Below are positions 7,041-15,663 of a stretch of 64,000 nt of DNA, piece by piece (position 1 is the first letter of the stretch; each line of letters opens with the position of its first letter). Under the pieces are notes generated by a model, which was not told where the DNA came from, did not search any database, and worked only from the letters and a program-made list of their open reading frames with translations. This DNA comes from Cytobacillus purgationiresistens (lineage in GTDB: Bacteria > Bacillota > Bacilli > Bacillales > Cytobacillaceae), in the NCBI RefSeq assembly GCF_030813235.1, contig NZ_JAUSUB010000007.1, forward strand, positions 1-64,000. Direction: 5' to 3'. The position numbers and the translations under genes were made by a program.

Positions 7041-7240
7041 TAAGCGCCCAGCGCCTTATTGTATCACTACGGTAGGTTTTCAAACGCTCTCCTCCGAACC
7101 GTACGTACACCTCTCAATGTAAACAGCTCTCCACTTGTCTAGTATTGTTAGTATTGTTTAATACTAGTTGAGGATTTCTCAAGTGCCTCACGCACCTTCC
7201 CGAATTGGTATTAAACTGACAAACTGTTTCCCTTCATCAG
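7041..7240 (-). mobile_element. Group II intron remnant, 3' end with domain V
   Basis: On the minus strand positions 7129-7096 form a complete 34-base domain V: it starts gagctgtttac (with the AGC triad), has a gaga tetraloop flanked by tacatt / ggtgta, and closes gtacgtacggttc, the typical 3' half of bacterial domain V. A domain VI-like segment follows to about 7041. Upstream (about 7130-7240) is sequence like the end of domain IV. The intron-encoded reverse transcriptase and the 5' half are absent, so the element is dead. Confidence 0.75.
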
Positions 7241-7245
7241 ATTAC

Positions 7246-7267
7246 AGCCTAAAAGGGCTCTTTTTTA
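7246..7267 (+). terminator. Terminator-like hairpin
   Basis: agcct / gggct stem with an aaaa loop and a run of six T. No gene lies directly upstream on the plus strand, so it may be left over. Confidence 0.45.
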
Positions 7268-7374
7268 TTTATTTAGGCAATACATTCATTCTTCTTCTAA
7301 ATTAGACCCTTGTCCATTTCCAAAATAATACTACCTCCATACAATGTATTAACTTTATGAAGGTGGTGAAATTT

Positions 7375-7491
7375 ATGTCAGAGTGTGTTGAAAGAGAATT
7401 TGAACATCGCGGTGGTTTTGCGCTTATTATTGTTTTATTTATTCTGCTTATTATTATTGGAGCATCATTTATGGGCGGAAGAGGATATTAA
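7375..7491 (+). CDS. YjcZ/SscA-type small spore protein
   Basis: 38 residues: a short charged N-terminus (MSECVEREFEHRG) followed by GGFALIIVLFILLIIIGASF and GGRGY. The GGFALI-x-VLFILLIIVG core is the signature of the YjcZ family, tiny single-span proteins made in the mother cell; B. subtilis SscA of this type is needed for proper coat assembly. ATG 7375 lies behind aaggtgg. A strong terminator at 7552 closes the unit, so it is monocistronic. Confidence 0.8.
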   Translation: MSECVEREFEHRGGFALIIVLFILLIIIGASFMGGRGY

Positions 7492-7551
7492 CGCTGTCCC
7501 CGAATTAACTTGAATTTCACTAACCTTTAAAAGCATCTGTTTTTATGTTTA

Positions 7552-7584
7552 GGAAGCACTCCAACTGTCAGGTGCTTCCTTTTC
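7552..7584 (+). terminator. Terminator after the YjcZ-type gene
   Basis: ggaagcac / gtgcttcc, 12-base loop, then tttt. Confidence 0.8.
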
Positions 7585-7689
7585 ATGGGTAACATAATAC
7601 TTACTTTGTTTAATAACCAATCACAAAAGAAACATCATACTCACATGCAACTTCTTTATTTCTACGGATCAATGGAAACGCTGAGCGAA

Positions 7690-7971
7690 TTAATTAGCAC
7701 TTCTATATGTGTTTGGATACTTCTCTTTATTTTCAGCTATTGAGTATTCCCAAACTTCGTATTCACTTGCTTCATCCTCTGGCTTGCTTTTACATCCACT
7801 ATCACGCCAGCGCTGGTGTATTGTTTCTGATAATTCGTCATTATCATCACTGACAAAGAATCTTTCGTAATACTCATTGAAAGCTAAGTAAATTTTGTCG
7901 TGTATATCCATTTCAGCAGCCAGCCTTTTTACTTCTCTTAATGCATCTGTTGCACCATCAAATGTTTTCAT
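7690..7971 (-). CDS. Hypothetical acidic protein
   Basis: 93 residues, ATG 7971 behind taaggaggt. It is acidic, with Tyr- and Glu-rich parts: VKRLAAEMDIHDKIYLAFNE, YYERFFVSDDNDELSETIHQ, EDEASEYEVWEYSIAENKEK. It is predicted to be mostly helical and soluble. No family recognised. The next minus-strand gene upstream (8010-8300) is 38 bases away, so the two are likely co-transcribed. Both have the size and composition of phage accessory proteins. Confidence 0.6.
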   Translation of the reverse strand: MKTFDGATDALREVKRLAAEMDIHDKIYLAFNEYYERFFVSDDNDELSETIHQRWRDSGCKSKPEDEASEYEVWEYSIAENKEKYPNTYRSAN

Positions 7972-8009
7972 AGTAACCTCCTTAATTAATTATCTGTTTA
8001 CTTTGTTAA

Positions 8010-8300
8010 TCACAGTTTTTGCTTATCTTCATCTGATATTTTTTTCCAATCGTCATTATTAATAATTTCCCCTGAATGCTTTTTAGCTATTTCTTCAGAG
8101 ATTAGAACTTCTCTATCGTAATCAATTTCTACGTCAACATCTGAAATATCAATCATTTTGAACGCTTTATTCTCTAACCATTCCTTTAAACGGTGAGGGT
8201 TGTTTGCGATATCAGGAGTCACTAATCCTTTCAAGTAGTTACAATTCACTTCAAATCTAACTGTCCCCTGTACCAATACTCTTTCTACTTTTTCACTCAT
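8010..8300 (-). CDS. Hypothetical protein
   Basis: 96 residues, ATG 8300 behind ggaggga. The middle contains QGTVRFEVNCNYLKGLVTPD and KMIDISDVDVEIDYDREVLI, which look like beta strands, and the tail is charged (DWKKISDEDKQKL). No signal peptide, no membrane span and no family recognised. It precedes the acidic hypothetical gene on the same strand. Likely part of the accessory phage-like block. Confidence 0.6.
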   Translation of the reverse strand: MSEKVERVLVQGTVRFEVNCNYLKGLVTPDIANNPHRLKEWLENKAFKMIDISDVDVEIDYDREVLISEEIAKKHSGEIINNDDWKKISDEDKQKL

Positions 8301-8428
8301 ATAAATCCCTCCAAATTTTTAGTTATCATTTTTACTCTTTTGTTTCCTTACCACAATAATTAGTTTTTCAATAAATACTCCCTTTACATTATGGTATAAT
8401 TCACTAAATTTATTTAGGAGGGAATCAA

Positions 8429-8650
8429 TTGAATCAAAATCAATTTCGTGGCTTAATGATCGTTCTAATAATTCTTATCATTGCTATTTTATTTTCATTT
8501 AACAATCTCGCTGGAGCCATAAGAGAATCAAGCAACTATGATGGTGGTATAAATAACGAGCTGTTTAGATTCAATGACAATTTCGAAAAATATCTAGAAA
8601 TATTAGAAAAAAATCTGATTAAATTAATTTCAATCGTTGAGACCATTTAA
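8429..8650 (+). CDS. Small membrane-anchored protein
   Basis: 73 residues from TTG 8429, behind a strong aggaggga site. One membrane helix (GLMIVLIILIIAILFSF) close to the N-terminus is followed by a hydrophilic, likely coiled region (NDNFEKYLEILEKNLIKLIS). The stop codon lies inside the hairpin of its own terminator. Small bitopic proteins of this type are common in Bacillus; no function can be given. Confidence 0.65.
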   Translation: MNQNQFRGLMIVLIILIIAILFSFNNLAGAIRESSNYDGGINNELFRFNDNFEKYLEILEKNLIKLISIVETI

Positions 8651-8667
8651 AAGTGGTCTTATTTTAA
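8640..8667 (+). terminator. Terminator overlapping the preceding stop codon
   Basis: agacca / tggtct around an eight-base loop, then tatttt. Confidence 0.7.
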
Positions 8668-8751
8668 TACTCACTTTAATTCTTTTGTTAACTAAAGTTA
8701 TTTTATATCTGAATTATTCGAATTATATAACTTTATTTTATTTAAATATTT

Positions 8752-8759
8752 GCTATAAT
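8752..8759 (+). promoter_or_regulatory. Extended -10 promoter for the exported peptide gene
   Basis: TG-c-TATAAT, an extended -10 box, lies 30 bases before the ATG at 8790. No good -35 box is seen at 17 bases, which fits an extended -10 promoter. Confidence 0.5.
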
Positions 8760-8789
8760 TAGTTTGTTGAATTGAAAGGCGGTGAAACT

Positions 8790-8927
8790 ATGAAAAAGAA
8801 ACTATTAAAAATTACATTGTCTCTGGGATTAGTATTCTCATTTTCATCTCCTGCATTTGGAAAAGAAATAAAACCATTATCTGACTGCGGCGGATCAGAA
8901 CATCCACTCCCTTGCCGGCCTTATTAA
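8790..8927 (+). CDS. Exported 45-residue Cys-containing peptide
   Basis: ATG 8790 lies behind aaaggcggtg. The N-terminus MKKKLLKITLSLGLVFSFSS then PAFG is a signal peptide; the predicted mature peptide is about 21 residues with two Cys (SDCGGSEHPLPCRPY). It has its own promoter and terminator. The architecture is like a Phr-type signalling pro-peptide or a small disulfide peptide, but no Rap-type receptor lies nearby. It is too short for most gene callers. Confidence 0.65.
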   Translation: MKKKLLKITLSLGLVFSFSSPAFGKEIKPLSDCGGSEHPLPCRPY

Positions 8928-9000
8928 GTTTTCGCTCTATAATACATTTGGTGCAACGAATGTTCTACACCCGGGAAAATGATTGTATGCTTAATAAATC

Positions 9001-9026
9001 AGAACCAGTTCTTGGTTCTTTTTTTA
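9001..9026 (+). terminator. Terminator of the exported peptide gene
   Basis: agaacca / tggttct with a gttct loop and a run of seven T. Confidence 0.8.
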
Positions 9027-9051
9027 TGAAACATAATACAAAATAAGTTGA

Positions 9052-9189
9052 TTAATACCATATTCTCCAACCATCTTTTAACCGCCGTTTCAAATCATGT
9101 TTTTGCAAACGTTCATATAAGTAAACAGCTTGCCCCTCTTCCTTTCGAAAGAGAAGCATCCATTTACGCTGCCTTTTATTCTTTGCCAT
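9052..9189 (-). CDS. Very basic 45-residue protein
   Basis: Starts at ATG 9189, which overlaps the stop of the gene before it (TAATG). The sequence is strongly basic and Trp-rich: MAKNKRQRKWMLLFRKEEGQ then LKRRLKDGWRIWY. A nucleic-acid binding role is possible but not shown. It is the last gene of a three-gene, translationally coupled set (9640 to 9052) that looks phage-derived. Confidence 0.5.
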   Translation of the reverse strand: MAKNKRQRKWMLLFRKEEGQAVYLYERLQKHDLKRRLKDGWRIWY

Positions 9190-9329
9190 TACTTAACCCT
9201 CTGTAGCTTAGTCTCATCCTCTTCATTTTCATCAAGCGATAATTGCCCCTCAGGTACCTCTACTGTTTCATCAGCATCCACACTATACTCGATTCCTTCA
9301 TGCTCTTCATAAAACTCATCTATAGTCAT
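9189..9329 (-). CDS. Very acidic 46-residue protein
   Basis: Starts at ATG 9329, overlapping the stop of the upstream gene (ATGA), and ends in TAATG shared with the next start. Almost half of its residues are Asp or Glu (DEFYEEHEGIEYSVDADETV, SLDENEEDETK). Its charge is opposite to that of the protein encoded next. Function unknown. Confidence 0.5.
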   Translation of the reverse strand: MTIDEFYEEHEGIEYSVDADETVEVPEGQLSLDENEEDETKLQRVK

Positions 9330-9640
9330 TTGTGACGGCTGCAAGCCCAAAGAAACATGAGAGCCAGCAAATGGATAAAATTAATTACCTTGCCTTCTAC
9401 ATCACGTTTTATATTGAACTTAAGGACCGTCTTCTTGTTATCTCTTTGTATGGAAACAAATTCAGCACCGATATCTCCAACTTTGCTTTCATCCACATTC
9501 AATAGCGCAATCGAACCTGGCATCTTTAGTAACTCATCAGCATACGGCAGCTCATCACTAAGCACATGGAACATGAGGACTTCCTTTTTGTCATCCTTCT
9601 GCATCTTCTTGAATAGAACAGTTAGTTTAATAGTTGTCAT
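9326..9640 (-). CDS. Hypothetical protein, first gene of a coupled phage-like trio
   Basis: 104 residues from ATG 9640, behind aaaaggagc; an upstream in-frame start at 9673 lacks a site. The body reads like alternating beta strands (TTIKLTVLFKKMQKDDKKEV, GSIALLNVDESKVGDIGAEF, KTVLKFNIKRDVEGKVINFI). The last residues (LLALMFLWACSRHK) are hydrophobic. The stop overlaps the next start (ATGA). The gene lies 180 bases from the broken integrase, suggesting it belongs to the same integrated element. Confidence 0.55.
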   Translation of the reverse strand: MTTIKLTVLFKKMQKDDKKEVLMFHVLSDELPYADELLKMPGSIALLNVDESKVGDIGAEFVSIQRDNKKTVLKFNIKRDVEGKVINFIHLLALMFLWACSRHK

Positions 9641-9820
9641 GTCAATTGCTCCTTTTATTTTGAAATTTATCAATTAAGTAAACTGTCCAAAGGCAAAGAA
9701 TTGATATACTTTGAAATAGGTCAATGATGTCCATTAGTACCAAGCATTTTTAAGAAAATACGGGTCTTAATTTTTTTATCTTCAATTAGAACATACATTC
9801 TTAAAGGGAGAATTAATTTT

Positions 9821-10815
9821 ATGGCAACATTCCATAAATACAAAAAGAAGGGTTCTAATAAAGACTTTTGGGAATAACGGATTTATTATCAGGATCCAAT
9901 CACAAGAAAAACTAGGGAAAAATCAAAGAAGGGTTTCACTAGCAAGCCCGAGGCAAAGCTGGCAGCTGAAGAAATGGGAAGGATACTTCGAGAAGGTAAT
10001 GAAATGACGAATAAATCCTTGAAAACCTATCTAGTGACTTGGCTGGATGAATATAAAAAAGGCACTGTTGCTAAAACCACTTTTGAATTACATGAACGAA
10101 ATGTTAATAATCATATCATTCCTTATTTTAAAAATGTCCTTTTAAAAGATGTTAAGCCAGTGATGTATCAAAAATTTATCATTCAACTTACTGAGAAGGG
10201 ATATAGCAGGCGCACAGTGGAGATTATACACGGAACAATGAATAACTTATGAGAAAGCTAAACCAATAGGAAAAGTTCAAAAGAACCCTTGTGAGGGTGT
10301 AGAAATTAAAGGCAAACAAAAAGAACAACAAATTAAATTTAAAGAAGAAAAAACAATAAATATAAACAAATCATTAGATTTCAAAGAAGCTTCAGCAAAG
10401 AACACAAAAATAATATTTGGTGATGTTAAAACATACAACTCAAAACGCACAATTATAAAAAGGCAATCTTTAGCTAATGATCTACAGTTCCACAAGAAAT
10501 TTCAAAATCAAAATAAAACAGCCTTAAACGAAAATTATCATTTTGAACTTAATCTTGTTCTTTGCCGCAATGATGGAAACTTTATGCCTAAATCAAGCTT
10601 ATTTAATTCATTCACTAGAATATTAAAGAAATGCGAGCTTCCTTCTCTCCCAATTCATTCATTAAGAAGCTGGTACCGATTTAAAATATGTACAAGAACG
10701 TTGAGGGCATGGCAGTATTCAAATTACTTCAGATGTATATTCTCATATTAGTAAAAAAATTGAACAGGATAGAATGAACAAATTCGAGGAGCATATGAAA
10801 AATGTACTCGAATAA
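9821..10815 (+). pseudogene. Tyrosine integrase of a phage or integrative element, inactivated
   Basis: ATG 9821 (behind aaagggag) opens MATFHKYKKKGSNKDFWE, then a TAA replaces the Tyr codon before RIYYQDPITRKTREKSKKGF. The core-binding domain follows (LVTWLDEYKKGTVAKTTFEL) to a break at about 10250. Further pieces read LKKCELPSLPIHSLR, then LKYVQER and, after another shift, GSIQITSDVYSHISKKIEQD up to TAA 10815. The catalytic H-x-x-R stretch is deleted in part; the Tyr of DVYSH remains. It lies next to glnA and is the likely integrase of the decayed element to its left. Confidence 0.85.
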
Positions 10816-10887
10816 TTTTTTTGAATTAAAATCGGGCAAAAATCGGGCAGTTTTTAAAATACCCTTGTTATACTTTAAAATGCCTGA

Positions 10888-10923
10888 TAATAAAAACCCT
10901 CAACACCAGTAGTGTCAAGGGTT
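10888..10923 (-). terminator. Terminator of glnRA
   Basis: On the minus strand aacccttgacac / gtgttgagggtt with a five-base loop, followed by T-rich sequence. Confidence 0.85.
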
Positions 10924-10930
10924 CCAATCA

Positions 10931-12265
10931 TTAATACATTGTCAAGTATTGCTCGCGCTCCCATGGGTGAACTTGTGTGCGGAACATATCCCACTCGATT
11001 TCTTTAGCTTCGATAAAGTGTTCGAAGATATGCTCTCCAAGTGCTGCTACCATGACTTCATCTTTCTTAAGCAATTCTAATGCAGAAGTAAGTGTTGCTG
11101 GAAGATCAACGATTCCTTCAGCTTCACGCTCTTCCTTGCTCATTACATAGATGTTGCGGTCAACTGGTGTTGGAGGTGTTAAGTTGTTTTTCACACCGTC
11201 TAATCCAGCGCTTAGTAGTACTGCCATTGCAAGATAAGGATTTGCAGCTGGATCAACGCTACGTACTTCAACGCGAGTGCTGATTCCGCGAGATGCAGGA
11301 ATACGGATTAATGGTGAACGGTTTCTAGCAGACCATGCTACATAGCAAGGCGCTTCATAACCAGGCACTAAGCGTTTGAATGAGTTAACAGTAGGGTTTG
11401 TTACAGCTGTAAAGCTTGGTGCATGCTTGATAATCCCTGCGATGAAATTGCGTGCAGTTTCACTTAACTCTAAATCGCCTTTCTTATCAAAGAATGCATT
11501 CACACCATTGTTAAATAGTGAAACGTTACAGTGCATACCTGATCCATTTACACCAAATAATGGTTTTGGCATGAATGTGGCGTGTAAGCCGTGCTTACGA
11601 GCAATTGTTTTTACTACTAATTTAAATGTTTGGATTTGGTCACAAGCAGTTAACGCATCCGCATATTTAAAGTCGATTTCGTGTTGTCCAGGAGCGACTT
11701 CATGGTGAGAAGCTTCAATTTCAAAGCCCATCTCTTCAAGCTCAAGAACGATATCACGACGGCAATTTTCTCCTAGGTCTGTTGGCGCAAGGTCAAAGTA
11801 TCCGCCATTGTCATTAAGTTCTAATGTAGGATTTCCTTGTAGATCAAGTTTAAATAAGAAGAATTCTGGCTCAGGTCCTAAGTTGAAATCAGTGAATCCT
11901 AAGTCTTTCATTTCTTTTAAAATCCTTCTTAAGTTATTACGTGGATCTCCATCAAATGGTGTTCCATCTGGAGAATAGATGTCGCAGATTAGACGAGCGA
12001 CTTTGCCTTTTTCTGCAGTCCACGGGAATACTACCCATGTATTTAAATCAGGATATAAATACATATCAGATTCTTCAATACGGACAAAACCTTCAATTGA
12101 AGATCCGTCAAACATCATTTTATTATCCAAAGCTTTTTCAAGCTGGCTAATTGGGATTTCAACATTTTTAATCGTTCCTAAAATGTCAGTAAACTGCAAT
12201 CTAATAAATTTTACATTTTGCTCTTCTGCAATTTTTCTAATATCATCTTTTGTGAATTTTGCCAC
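10931..12265 (-). CDS. glnA: Glutamine synthetase, type I
   Basis: 444 residues, the usual length for Bacillus GlnA. It makes glutamine from glutamate, ammonia and ATP. The N-terminal beta-grasp domain is followed by the catalytic domain with [43 protein letters not shown] and the [13 protein letters not shown] segment. Arg62, used in feedback inhibition in B. subtilis, is present. The start is GTG 12265 behind aaggagg. glnA lies 38 bases after glnR, so both are transcribed from the glnR promoter. In the family, feedback-inhibited GlnA also controls GlnR and TnrA. Confidence 0.98.
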   Translation of the reverse strand: MAKFTKDDIRKIAEEQNVKFIRLQFTDILGTIKNVEIPISQLEKALDNKMMFDGSSIEGFVRIEESDMYLYPDLNTWVVFPWTAEKGKVARLICDIYSPDGTPFDGDPRNNLRRILKEMKDLGFTDFNLGPEPEFFLFKLDLQGNPTLELNDNGGYFDLAPTDLGENCRRDIVLELEEMGFEIEASHHEVAPGQHEIDFKYADALTACDQIQTFKLVVKTIARKHGLHATFMPKPLFGVNGSGMHCNVSLFNNGVNAFFDKKGDLELSETARNFIAGIIKHAPSFTAVTNPTVNSFKRLVPGYEAPCYVAWSARNRSPLIRIPASRGISTRVEVRSVDPAANPYLAMAVLLSAGLDGVKNNLTPPTPVDRNIYVMSKEEREAEGIVDLPATLTSALELLKKDEVMVAALGEHIFEHFIEAKEIEWDMFRTQVHPWEREQYLTMY

Positions 12266-12303
12266 CTGGTTTTCCTCCTTTAAAATCCAAAAATATATAT
12301 TTT

Positions 12304-12714
12304 TTAATGGAAAAAGCGGGACATATCTCCTTGTCGCATCGAAGATCTAGTAAACCGGCCTGCTTGCATAAATTCCTTGCGCAGCAATTTTCTTAAATCG
12401 TCGTCGGACAAGTCTCGCCTCACCTTTTCATCTTGCTTCTGTAGTTCATTTTCATCTAGTGCTTGTTGTTCTTTAACTGTGAATAGCTGTTTAATACCGG
12501 CCATATTGACCCCTTGATCGATTAAATCCTTAATTTCTAATAATTTATCGATATCATTTAAGGAATATAGTCTTCGGTTCGTATCTGTTCTAGCCGGAGT
12601 AATCAATTGATGTTCTTCATAATAGCGTATTTGACGAGCGGTTAGCTCGGTAAGCTGCATGACGATTCCAATTGGAAAGAGCGGCATGGAGCGGCGGATC
12701 TCACTTCCAGTCAC
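12304..12714 (-). CDS. glnR: GlnR, MerR-type repressor of nitrogen genes
   Basis: 136 residues. The N-terminal MerR helix-turn-helix ([20 protein letters not shown], then RYYEEHQLI) is nearly the B. subtilis GlnR sequence, and the C-terminal tail ends QGDMSRFFH as in GlnR, where that tail controls dimer formation and response to glutamine synthetase. It represses glnRA under nitrogen excess. The start is GTG 12714 behind aggagg. Two GlnR-type operators overlap and precede its promoter. Confidence 0.97.
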   Translation of the reverse strand: MTGSEIRRSMPLFPIGIVMQLTELTARQIRYYEEHQLITPARTDTNRRLYSLNDIDKLLEIKDLIDQGVNMAGIKQLFTVKEQQALDENELQKQDEKVRRDLSDDDLRKLLRKEFMQAGRFTRSSMRQGDMSRFFH

Positions 12715-12752
12715 CTGTCTCTCCTCCTTTAACTATTGTTATCTATATTTTT

Positions 12753-12781
12753 ATTATATGTAATGTTAGATTATCTGTCAA
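12753..12781 (-). promoter_or_regulatory. glnRA promoter (sigma-A consensus)
   Basis: TTGACA (12781-12776), a 17-base spacer and TATAAT (12758-12753) on the minus strand, a perfect consensus. The -35 box lies inside the downstream GlnR operator. Confidence 0.85.
12764..12780 (-). promoter_or_regulatory. GlnR operator 2
   Basis: tgacagataatctaaca on the minus strand fits the GlnR/TnrA pattern TGTNA-N7-TNACA except for one base. It covers the -35 box, so binding would block RNA polymerase. Confidence 0.7.
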
Positions 12782-12786
12782 CCAAA

Positions 12787-12803
12787 TGTTATATTTTATA
12801 ACA
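12787..12803 (-). promoter_or_regulatory. GlnR operator 1
   Basis: tgttatattttataaca is a perfect match to TGTNA-N7-TNACA. Its distance of 23 bases from operator 2 puts both on about the same face of the helix, as in B. subtilis glnRA. Confidence 0.8.
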
Positions 12804-12842
12804 TAAAAATTTTTCGAATTATAAATCTATTTTCCTATCTAA

Positions 12843-12870
12843 GAAAAGTGGCAGCCGATTGCTCAGCCAC
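12843..12870 (-). terminator. Terminator of the hflX-ynbB unit
   Basis: On the minus strand gtggc...gccac with an inner agc/gct pair and a ttttc tail. Confidence 0.55.
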
Positions 12871-12882
12871 CATTACTAATTA

Positions 12883-14154
12883 TTACTGTATCGTTACTAA
12901 CTTCTTTTCTAATAAGCGATTTAGAGCAATACATATAGCAATTTTCACATGGGAATAGGTAAGTCCACCTTGAACGTAGGCAACATAAGGCGGTCTAATC
13001 GGTCCATCCGCGGTAAGCTCTATACTTGCTCCTTGGATAAATGTGCCTGCTGCCATTATCACATCATTTTCATATCCAGGCATATAGCTTGCATATGGAG
13101 TTACATGGGAATTGATCGGCGAAGCAAACTGTATCGCCTGGCAAAAGGCGACCATTTTTTCCTCATCTTCAAATTGAACGGATTGAATTAAATCAGTGCG
13201 CTTGTCCGACCATTTCGGATAGGAGTTCATTCCGAATTGTTCAAGCATCGCTGCAGTAAATACCGCTCCCTTTAAAGCTTGGCCCACAACATGCGGCGCA
13301 AGGAAAAAGCCTTGATACATCTCCTGCAGACTATATAATGAAGCACCTGCTTCTGCACCAACGCCCGGTGATGTCATACGGTATGAGCAAGCTTCAACAA
13401 GTTCTTTTTTCCCAACTATATAACCGCCTGTTTTCGCGATGCCCCCACCCGGATTCTTAATTAAGGATCCTGCCATTAAATCCGCTCCAACATGACAAGG
13501 CTCCATTGCCTCTACAAATTCTCCATAGCAATTATCAACAAATACAACAACGTCCGGTTTAATCTCTTTTATAAAGCTGATCATTTCTTCTATTTGGGCA
13601 ATGGTAAAAGAAGGCCTCGTGGCATAGCCTTTTGAACGCTGGATACCGATCATTTTTGTATTAGGTTTGATCATCTTTTTAACCTTTTCAAAATCAACTG
13701 ATGTACCCCATAATAAATCCACGCTGTTATATGAAATACCAAAATCCTTTAAAGATCCTGTCCCTTTGCCTCTTATGCCAACAATTTCTTCAAGAGTATC
13801 GTATGGTTTGCCCGTAATATATAAAAGCTCATCTCCAGGACGAAGCACTCCGAATAAAGCGATTGATATTGCATGTGTTCCTGAAATGATTTGCGGGCGA
13901 ACCAAGCCTTCTTCCCCACCAAACACCTCTGCATATATTTTTTCCAATGTATCGCGACCATTGTCATCGTACCCATATCCTGTTGTCGGTATAAAGTGCG
14001 AGTCACTAACTCTATGGTTTTGGTAGCTAGACAGTACACGATATTGATTATCATCAATACGCAGGTCTATTTCTTGTAGAACACTGGCTATTCTTTTCTC
14101 TACTTCATTTACGATTGGTTGAAGCTTTTCCCTAAATGCTAACTGCTGAAACAT
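12883..14154 (-). CDS. ynbB: PLP-dependent enzyme of the YnbB / methionine gamma-lyase-like family
   Basis: 423 residues, the usual length for YnbB. It is a fold-type I PLP enzyme: the likely cofactor lysine is in AGSLIKNPGGGIAKTGGYIV and the Asp-containing strand in VVVFVDNCYGEF. Members are annotated as methionine gamma-lyase family or 'aluminium resistance' proteins; the substrate has not been established. ATG 14154 lies behind aaaggtg. It lies 19 bases after hflX and before glnR, the same order as in B. subtilis. Confidence 0.9.
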   Translation of the reverse strand: MFQQLAFREKLQPIVNEVEKRIASVLQEIDLRIDDNQYRVLSSYQNHRVSDSHFIPTTGYGYDDNGRDTLEKIYAEVFGGEEGLVRPQIISGTHAISIALFGVLRPGDELLYITGKPYDTLEEIVGIRGKGTGSLKDFGISYNSVDLLWGTSVDFEKVKKMIKPNTKMIGIQRSKGYATRPSFTIAQIEEMISFIKEIKPDVVVFVDNCYGEFVEAMEPCHVGADLMAGSLIKNPGGGIAKTGGYIVGKKELVEACSYRMTSPGVGAEAGASLYSLQEMYQGFFLAPHVVGQALKGAVFTAAMLEQFGMNSYPKWSDKRTDLIQSVQFEDEEKMVAFCQAIQFASPINSHVTPYASYMPGYENDVIMAAGTFIQGASIELTADGPIRPPYVAYVQGGLTYSHVKIAICIALNRLLEKKLVTIQ

Positions 14155-14173
14155 GGTGTTGCACCTTTTCTTT

Positions 14174-15430
14174 CTATATAGAGTATTTTTGCAGCTTCCC
14201 AGCGATTTGATGATCCTCTAATGTAAATCCTCGACAGTGGTAAAGCTGTGTTTCTTCATCGAAGTTCAGTTCACGTAGAATGGTCTCGTTTTTAAGTTGT
14301 GAAAGCAACTTACCTTCTGTAGCAGGAACGCCAACATAATAAGGCTCCATTAAACCGATAATGACCTCTTCGATCTTTTGTTTTAATTTTGTTCGGTCGC
14401 CTGAATCCAGCGCACTTATTTGAACAGTGTCCATACCGCTTGTAGGGACAAAATCGAAATGTTTCATTTCCTTTTTATTATAAACAATGATTTGAGGAAT
14501 TTGTTCATTTTCCATATCTTTGATTAATTTATGAACGGTTTCCTCATGTTGATAATAATCAGGGTTTGACATATCAACCATATGTAATAATAAATCGGCT
14601 TCCCGCACCTCTTCCAACGTGGAACGAAAGGCTGCAATCAGCGTTGTTGGTAGATCTTGAATAAAACCAACCGTGTCTGTAAGCAATGTTGTATAACCGC
14701 TAGGCAATACCACTTTTCTTGTCATTGGATCCAGGGTGGCAAACAATTGATTTTCTTCAAAAGAATCTGCTTCAGTCAGCCGGTTAAACAACGTGGATTT
14801 CCCCGCATTTGTATAACCCACAAGAGCGATTTGAAATGCCTTATTTTTCTTTCTGCGCTCGCGATAACGATCTCGATGCTGCACAATCACAGACAGCTGC
14901 TTTTTAATATCATCCAAGCGGCGGCGGATATGACGTCGGTCTGACTCTAATTTTGTTTCACCAGGACCGCGTGTTCCAATTCCTCCTCCTAACCTTGAAA
15001 GTTGTGTACCCTGTCCCAATAAACGCGGGAGTAAATACTGCAGCTGTGCTAGTTCTACCTGCAGTTTCCCTTCTCTAGAGCGGGCGCGCTGTGCAAAAAT
15101 ATCAAGAATCAGCTGGGTGCGGTCAATAATTCTGGCATCTATTTGTCCTGATAAGTTTCTCACCTGACTCGGTGAAAGTTCATCATTAAATACAATTAAG
15201 TCAGCCTCAAGTTCTTCCTGAAGTGCAGCAATTTCTTCAACTTTCCCTTTACCAATATAAGTGGAAGGGTGGGCTCTCTCTCTCTTTTGAGAAACAGACG
15301 TGAGCACTTCTCCATTTGCAGAGCTGGTGAGAGAGGCCAGTTCCTCCATTGAATATGTAAAATGCAAATCCTCTTCTGCTGTTTGACAACCAACGAGGAT
15401 CACCTTTTCTGCCTTTGGCTTTTGTTCCAT
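14174..15430 (-). CDS. hflX: Ribosome-associated GTPase HflX
   Basis: 418 residues from ATG 15430, behind agaagga; the longer frame has no binding site. The N-terminal HflX domain carries the glycine-rich [17 protein letters not shown] linker, then the G domain with [15 protein letters not shown] (P-loop), DTVGFI (G3) and VYNKKE (G4). HflX splits stalled or stress-damaged 70S ribosomes. It is co-transcribed with ynbB downstream. Confidence 0.95.
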   Translation of the reverse strand: MEQKPKAEKVILVGCQTAEEDLHFTYSMEELASLTSSANGEVLTSVSQKRERAHPSTYIGKGKVEEIAALQEELEADLIVFNDELSPSQVRNLSGQIDARIIDRTQLILDIFAQRARSREGKLQVELAQLQYLLPRLLGQGTQLSRLGGGIGTRGPGETKLESDRRHIRRRLDDIKKQLSVIVQHRDRYRERRKKNKAFQIALVGYTNAGKSTLFNRLTEADSFEENQLFATLDPMTRKVVLPSGYTTLLTDTVGFIQDLPTTLIAAFRSTLEEVREADLLLHMVDMSNPDYYQHEETVHKLIKDMENEQIPQIIVYNKKEMKHFDFVPTSGMDTVQISALDSGDRTKLKQKIEEVIIGLMEPYYVGVPATEGKLLSQLKNETILRELNFDEETQLYHCRGFTLEDHQIAGKLQKYSI

Positions 15431-15663
15431 TAACATCCTTCTTTCCGTTATTATTCCTTTCATCATACCAAAAAAAAACAAACAACTCTAATCTTAAAAC
15501 ATTATTGATTTGTACAAGAACGAAACAAGAAACTACAAAAAGAGCAAAAAAGGATATTTTATTATTCCAGGGTATTGTATTTCTTCTTTTCCATGTTAAA
15601 ATCATATTGTTTGTAATGCGCTAAACAATTAAGGATTTATACTAAATGAAGTGGAGAACAGCA

